Part shown: in pieces, positions 5,849 to 8,280 of the stretch
How the letters are laid out: each line of letters opens with the position of its first letter
Numbering within the stretch: the first letter of the stretch is position 1
DNA from: Puniceicoccales bacterium
GTDB taxonomy: Bacteria > Verrucomicrobiota > Verrucomicrobiia > Opitutales > JAIRLM01
Length of the DNA: 8,280 bases
NCBI GenBank assembly: GCA_031282565.1
Contig: JAITDL010000074.1
Span: 1 to 8,280, forward strand
Direction of reading: 5' to 3'
Program-made: the position numbers and the translations under genes
Notes under the pieces: generated by a model
Told to the model about the DNA's origin: nothing
Database searches by the model: none
Seen by the model: only the letters and a program-made list of their open reading frames with translations

Positions 5849-7624
5849 ATGGATATGACTATTACATGGAAAGAAAAAATCGATGGGTTTGCGCAGGTAG
5901 CACTATGCAACGGCATGGAGGTTCAGGTTACAAATCTAGATTTCGCAGGCAGACACCACATATCTGGATACGCGCATTATAAAGGTGCCACCTTTTTTGC
6001 TCTCGGTTTCACTATGTATCTAGGGAGGGATTTGGGCATCAACACCATATCCATATGCCGCGATGCCATGGTGCGGCGCGGCATCGTGGCGGATGAACCA
6101 ATTCCAGTATTTGCGGACGACGGAGATCGTGATACTTTCGTGAAAGAGTTCTGCACTCTACTTCTGAGAATAGCTGTCGGCCTGGAGGATGTCAGTCCAG
6201 AAGGCGGCGATGACGCCAGTCCAGAAGAGCTCGACGTCAGAGTGCGGACAGTTATGATGGAAAGGCTCTTTGCCTATATTGATGAGCGCCTGTCGCGTCC
6301 AATGCCGACATACCCTGCAACAGCTATTGTCCCATGCGGCTACGGCTACACCAAGATTCAGTTGTGTCCAATGCCGACATACCCTGCAATAGCTACTGGC
6401 CCGTGCGGCTACGGCTACACCAGGATTCCGTTGTGTCCAATAGCGACAGGCCCTGCAACAGCTACTGGCCCGTGCGACAGTGATGTTCCTGCGCAGGTAG
6501 AATGGAGAGAAGTAGTCGATGAAATTACGCAAGTAGCACTATGCAAGGGCATTGAGGTTCGATTTGCACGCGTAAGGTTAGGCGACAAGGCATATCAAAC
6601 TGCATGTGCGCATTACAGGGGTCGATCCTATTTGGGCGTAGCATTTACTCAATTTCCATTCGGGGACAATGGTCCATTGAATACGGCCTTGGGCGTATGT
6701 GGTGATATCGCGAGAGAGATTCACATCACAGCGGATGATCGAATTCCAGTACATGTTACAGATTGCACGCCTGACACCTTTGTGCGAAATTTCTGCACTC
6801 TACTTCTGATAATAGCTGTCGGCCTAGAGGATATCGCCGATGACAGAAGGCGGACAGTTGTAATGGAAAGGCTCATTGCCTATATTGATGAGCGCCTGTC
6901 GCGTCCAATGCCGACATACCCTGCAACAGCTACCGGCCCACGCGGCTACGGTTGCATCGAAATGCCGTTGCGTCCACCAATGCCTACAAGCCATGCAACA
7001 GCCATTGGCCCATGCGGCTATGGTTGGACCAGGATTCCGTTGCGTCCAATACCGACAGGCCCTGCAACAGCTGCCGACCAATGCGGCCGTGATGTTCCTG
7101 CGCAGGTAGAATGGAGAGAAGCAGTCGATGAATTTACGCAAGTAGCACTATGCAAGGGCATTGAGGTTCGATTTACACGCGTAAGATTAGGCGCCAATGT
7201 GCACCAAACTGGATACGCGCATTACAAAGGTCGATCCTATCTTGGCGTAGCATTTACTCAATTTCCATACGGGCACTTTGGTCCCTTGGGTACGGCCTTG
7301 GAAGCATGTAATGCTATCGCGAGAGAGATTCACATCACAACGAATGATCGAATTCCAGTGCATGTGACAGATTGCACGCCTGACACCTTTGTGAGAAATT
7401 TCTGCACTCTACTTCCAGAGCTAGCTGTCGGCCTAGATGATGTCAGATCGGAAGGCGGCGATGGCGCCAGCCCAGAAGAGCTCGATGGCAGAATTCGGAC
7501 AATCGTCATTGATAGGGTCGCTGCATATGTTAACGGATGCTGCGACACCGAACATGTTCTCGCCGGAAGTCAGCGAGCCATGCAACGGCTATTTGGTGGC
7601 ATACGAATGGCTATGCCACTGTGA
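5849..7624 (+). CDS. Unrecognised three-domain repeat protein
   Basis: I do not recognise this 591-residue protein. It holds three copies of one domain: residues 5-148, 217-350 and 420-562. Each contains versions of W-x-E-x-x-D, QVALCxGxEV, AHYKG, aFTqfp, IPV, DTFV-x-x-FCTLL and aVGLeD. Copies 2 and 3 are about 79% identical over 112 residues by hand count; copy 1 matches copy 2 at about 40%. The linkers (149-216, 351-419) are repeats rich in Pro, Gly, Tyr and Cys. The order of predicted elements in each domain is helix, three strands, helix, strand, helix. There is no signal peptide or membrane segment, so it is probably cytoplasmic or exported by a route that does not use a Sec signal. The start is ATG 5849 (in-frame TGA three codons before) or ATG 5855; neither has a Shine-Dalgarno sequence. 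The 29-residue tail is unique and the stop lies 14 bases inside the aldolase gene. The conserved reading frame across copies argues it is a real gene. Confidence 0.8.
   Translation: MDMTITWKEKIDGFAQVALCNGMEVQVTNLDFAGRHHISGYAHYKGATFFALGFTMYLGRDLGINTISICRDAMVRRGIVADEPIPVFADDGDRDTFVKEFCTLLLRIAVGLEDVSPEGGDDASPEELDVRVRTVMMERLFAYIDERLSRPMPTYPATAIVPCGYGYTKIQLCPMPTYPAIATGPCGYGYTRIPLCPIATGPATATGPCDSDVPAQVEWREVVDEITQVALCKGIEVRFARVRLGDKAYQTACAHYRGRSYLGVAFTQFPFGDNGPLNTALGVCGDIAREIHITADDRIPVHVTDCTPDTFVRNFCTLLLIIAVGLEDIADDRRRTVVMERLIAYIDERLSRPMPTYPATATGPRGYGCIEMPLRPPMPTSHATAIGPCGYGWTRIPLRPIPTGPATAADQCGRDVPAQVEWREAVDEFTQVALCKGIEVRFTRVRLGANVHQTGYAHYKGRSYLGVAFTQFPYGHFGPLGTALEACNAIAREIHITTNDRIPVHVTDCTPDTFVRNFCTLLPELAVGLDDVRSEGGDGASPEELDGRIRTIVIDRVAAYVNGCCDTEHVLAGSQRAMQRLFGGIRMAMPL
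5861..6292 (+). repeat. Domain copy 1 of the repeat protein
   Basis: Residues 5-148 form the most diverged copy. The shared core includes [27 protein letters not shown] and IAVGLED. It carries the acidic segment [14 protein letters not shown] (116-129), which copy 3 also has and copy 2 lacks. Its DNA is offset from copy 2 by 636 bases. Confidence 0.85.
6302..6439 (+). repeat. Linker 1: two 69-base tandem repeats, then a partial third
   Basis: Two units of 23 residues (152-174 and 175-197) begin MPTYPA and contain PCGYGYT and LCP. A third, incomplete unit ([12 protein letters not shown], from 198) runs into the next domain. The DNA units are nearly identical and in frame, so they probably arose by slippage or unequal exchange. 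Confidence 0.85.
6497..6898 (+). repeat. Domain copy 2 of the repeat protein
   Basis: Residues 217-350 are very close to copy 3 in the first 112 residues and to copy 1 in the last part ([20 protein letters not shown]). Relative to copies 1 and 3 it lacks 12 residues (36 bases) in the acidic segment near residues 329-333, without losing frame. Confidence 0.85.
6908..7048 (+). repeat. Linker 2: two 23-residue repeats separated by one extra codon, then a partial third
   Basis: Units at residues 354-376 and 378-400 match the linker 1 units, with one extra Pro (377) between them. A partial third ([13 protein letters not shown]) leads into DVPAQ. The LCP of linker 1 is LRP here, consistent with a single TGT-to-CGT change spread to both units. 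Confidence 0.8.
7106..7534 (+). repeat. Domain copy 3 of the repeat protein
   Basis: Residues 420-562 are offset from copy 2 by exactly 609 bases, with long stretches of near-identical DNA (for example from 7093 and from 7351). The copy keeps the acidic [13 protein letters not shown] segment. It is followed by a unique tail instead of a linker. Confidence 0.85.
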
Positions 7625-8280
7625 TGTCCCTATCGAGGTAGACGTCCTGGATTGTGTGGAGCAGCTCAACGCCGTCTTTCATCGGTCGCTGGAACGCCTT
7701 GCGGCCGCATATCAACCCGGCACCGCCGCCGCGTTTATTGATGACGGCCGTGCGGACAGCCTCAGTAAAATCATCATCGCCGCCGCTCGAAGCTCCACCG
7801 GAATTAATTAGCGCACAGCGGCCCATGTAGCAGTTGGCCACCTGGTAGCGGGTCAGATCGATTGGGTGGTCGCTGCACAGTTTTTCATACATGCGGCCAT
7901 CGAATTTCCCAAAGTTGATGGCGCAGAATCCGCCGTTGTTTTCCGGAGACTTCTGCTTGATTATGTCAGCCTCTATGGTGCAGCCGAGGTGGTTACCCTG
8001 ACCTGTCAGGTCCGCCGCGACGTGGTAATCTTTGCCGTCTTTGGCAAAACCCTTGTTGCGCAGATAGCACCACAGAATCGTTGCCATGCCCAATTCGTGG
8101 GCCCGCTGAAATGCCTCGGCCGTTTCCTGGAGCTGCCTCATTGACTCAGCCGATCCGAAATAGATCGTTGCTCCGATGGCTGCCGCTCCCATGTCCCATG
8201 CCTGATCAACCTGACCGAAGTAAATCTGGTCGTGCTTGTTTGGGTAGGTGAGCAACTCGTTGTGGTTCAGCTTCACGATG
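7611..8280 (-). CDS. fbaB: Class I fructose-bisphosphate aldolase (FbaB/DhnA type), C-terminal part, cut by window end
   Basis: This is the C-terminal 223 or so residues of a class I (Schiff-base, metal-independent) fructose-bisphosphate aldolase, which interconverts fructose 1,6-bisphosphate with dihydroxyacetone phosphate and glyceraldehyde 3-phosphate in glycolysis and gluconeogenesis. It closely matches my memory of E. coli FbaB (about 350 residues): [61 protein letters not shown] and GRKAFQRPM. The likely Schiff-base lysine is the first Lys of ADIIKQK, codon at 7956-7958, by alignment with archaeal FBPA. The visible part is open to the edge, so the start lies beyond 8280. It ends DRDITVA, as FbaB normally does, so the 3' end is native although it overlaps the repeat-protein gene by 14 bases. 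Confidence 0.95.
   Translation of the reverse strand, partial: IVKLNHNELLTYPNKHDQIYFGQVDQAWDMGAAAIGATIYFGSAESMRQLQETAEAFQRAHELGMATILWCYLRNKGFAKDGKDYHVAADLTGQGNHLGCTIEADIIKQKSPENNGGFCAINFGKFDGRMYEKLCSDHPIDLTRYQVANCYMGRCALINSGGASSGGDDDFTEAVRTAVINKRGGGAGLICGRKAFQRPMKDGVELLHTIQDVYLDRDITVA

Noticed and set aside
6302..7048. Possible CRISPR array from the regularly spaced repeats
   Set aside because: The units are contiguous, coding and in frame, with no unique spacers and no cas genes nearby.
6158..7141. Two minus-strand frames rich in Cys and Trp with [12 protein letters not shown] repeats
   Set aside because: The apparent Cys motifs are the complement of the 69-base linker repeats. They mirror that repeat and have no independent support.
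7437..7811. 124-codon plus-strand frame spanning the end of the repeat gene and the aldolase
   Set aside because: It is out of frame with the repeat protein and antisense to conserved aldolase codons. No domain is visible.

Overview
The window is dense bacterial DNA, roughly half GC, with short intergenic gaps and seven protein genes. An MCE/Mla-type lipid transport operon points to a diderm (outer-membrane) bacterium. The STAS-MlaE fusion, the solitary soluble histidine kinase and the class I aldolase would suit a Verrucomicrobia/PVC-type genome, but that placement is a guess from gene style, not from a search.

Layout. 1-747 (+) is the C-terminal 248 residues of the translation factor LepA/EF4, cut by the left edge. 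It converges on a four-gene minus-strand cluster that reads, in transcription order, mlaE-like permease with an N-terminal STAS-like domain (about 4965 to 3868), mlaF-like ATPase (3871 to 3080), mlaD-like MCE protein (3076 to 2054) and a soluble PAS-histidine kinase (2000 to 840). The first three genes are tightly coupled: a 4-base ATGA overlap, then a 3-base gap, with Shine-Dalgarno sequences inside the upstream genes. The kinase follows after 53 bases. Together the first three would form an inner-membrane ABC lipid transporter; the kinase may be co-transcribed with it, but no response regulator is visible. Diverging from mlaE is a HAD-family phosphatase of the phosphoglycolate phosphatase type (5049-5711, +).

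The least ordinary part is 5849-7624 (+), a 591-residue protein I do not recognise. It consists of three copies of a domain of about 110-145 residues, joined by two Pro/Gly/Tyr/Cys-rich linkers that are themselves built from 23-residue (69-base) tandem repeats. Copies 2 and 3 are about 79% identical by hand count and also nearly identical over long DNA stretches. Copies 1 and 3 share a segment that copy 2 lacks, so the gene looks like a mosaic of recent duplication, deletion and perhaps gene conversion. Its 3' end runs 14 bases into the end of the convergent class I fructose-bisphosphate aldolase gene (fbaB-like, 7611-8280, -), which is cut by the right edge.

No tRNA, rRNA, CRISPR array or insertion sequence was seen. 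Regulatory calls (hairpins, a 6-1-6 palindrome between mlaE and the HAD gene, a TTGACA box before the repeat protein) are by eye and mostly weak.
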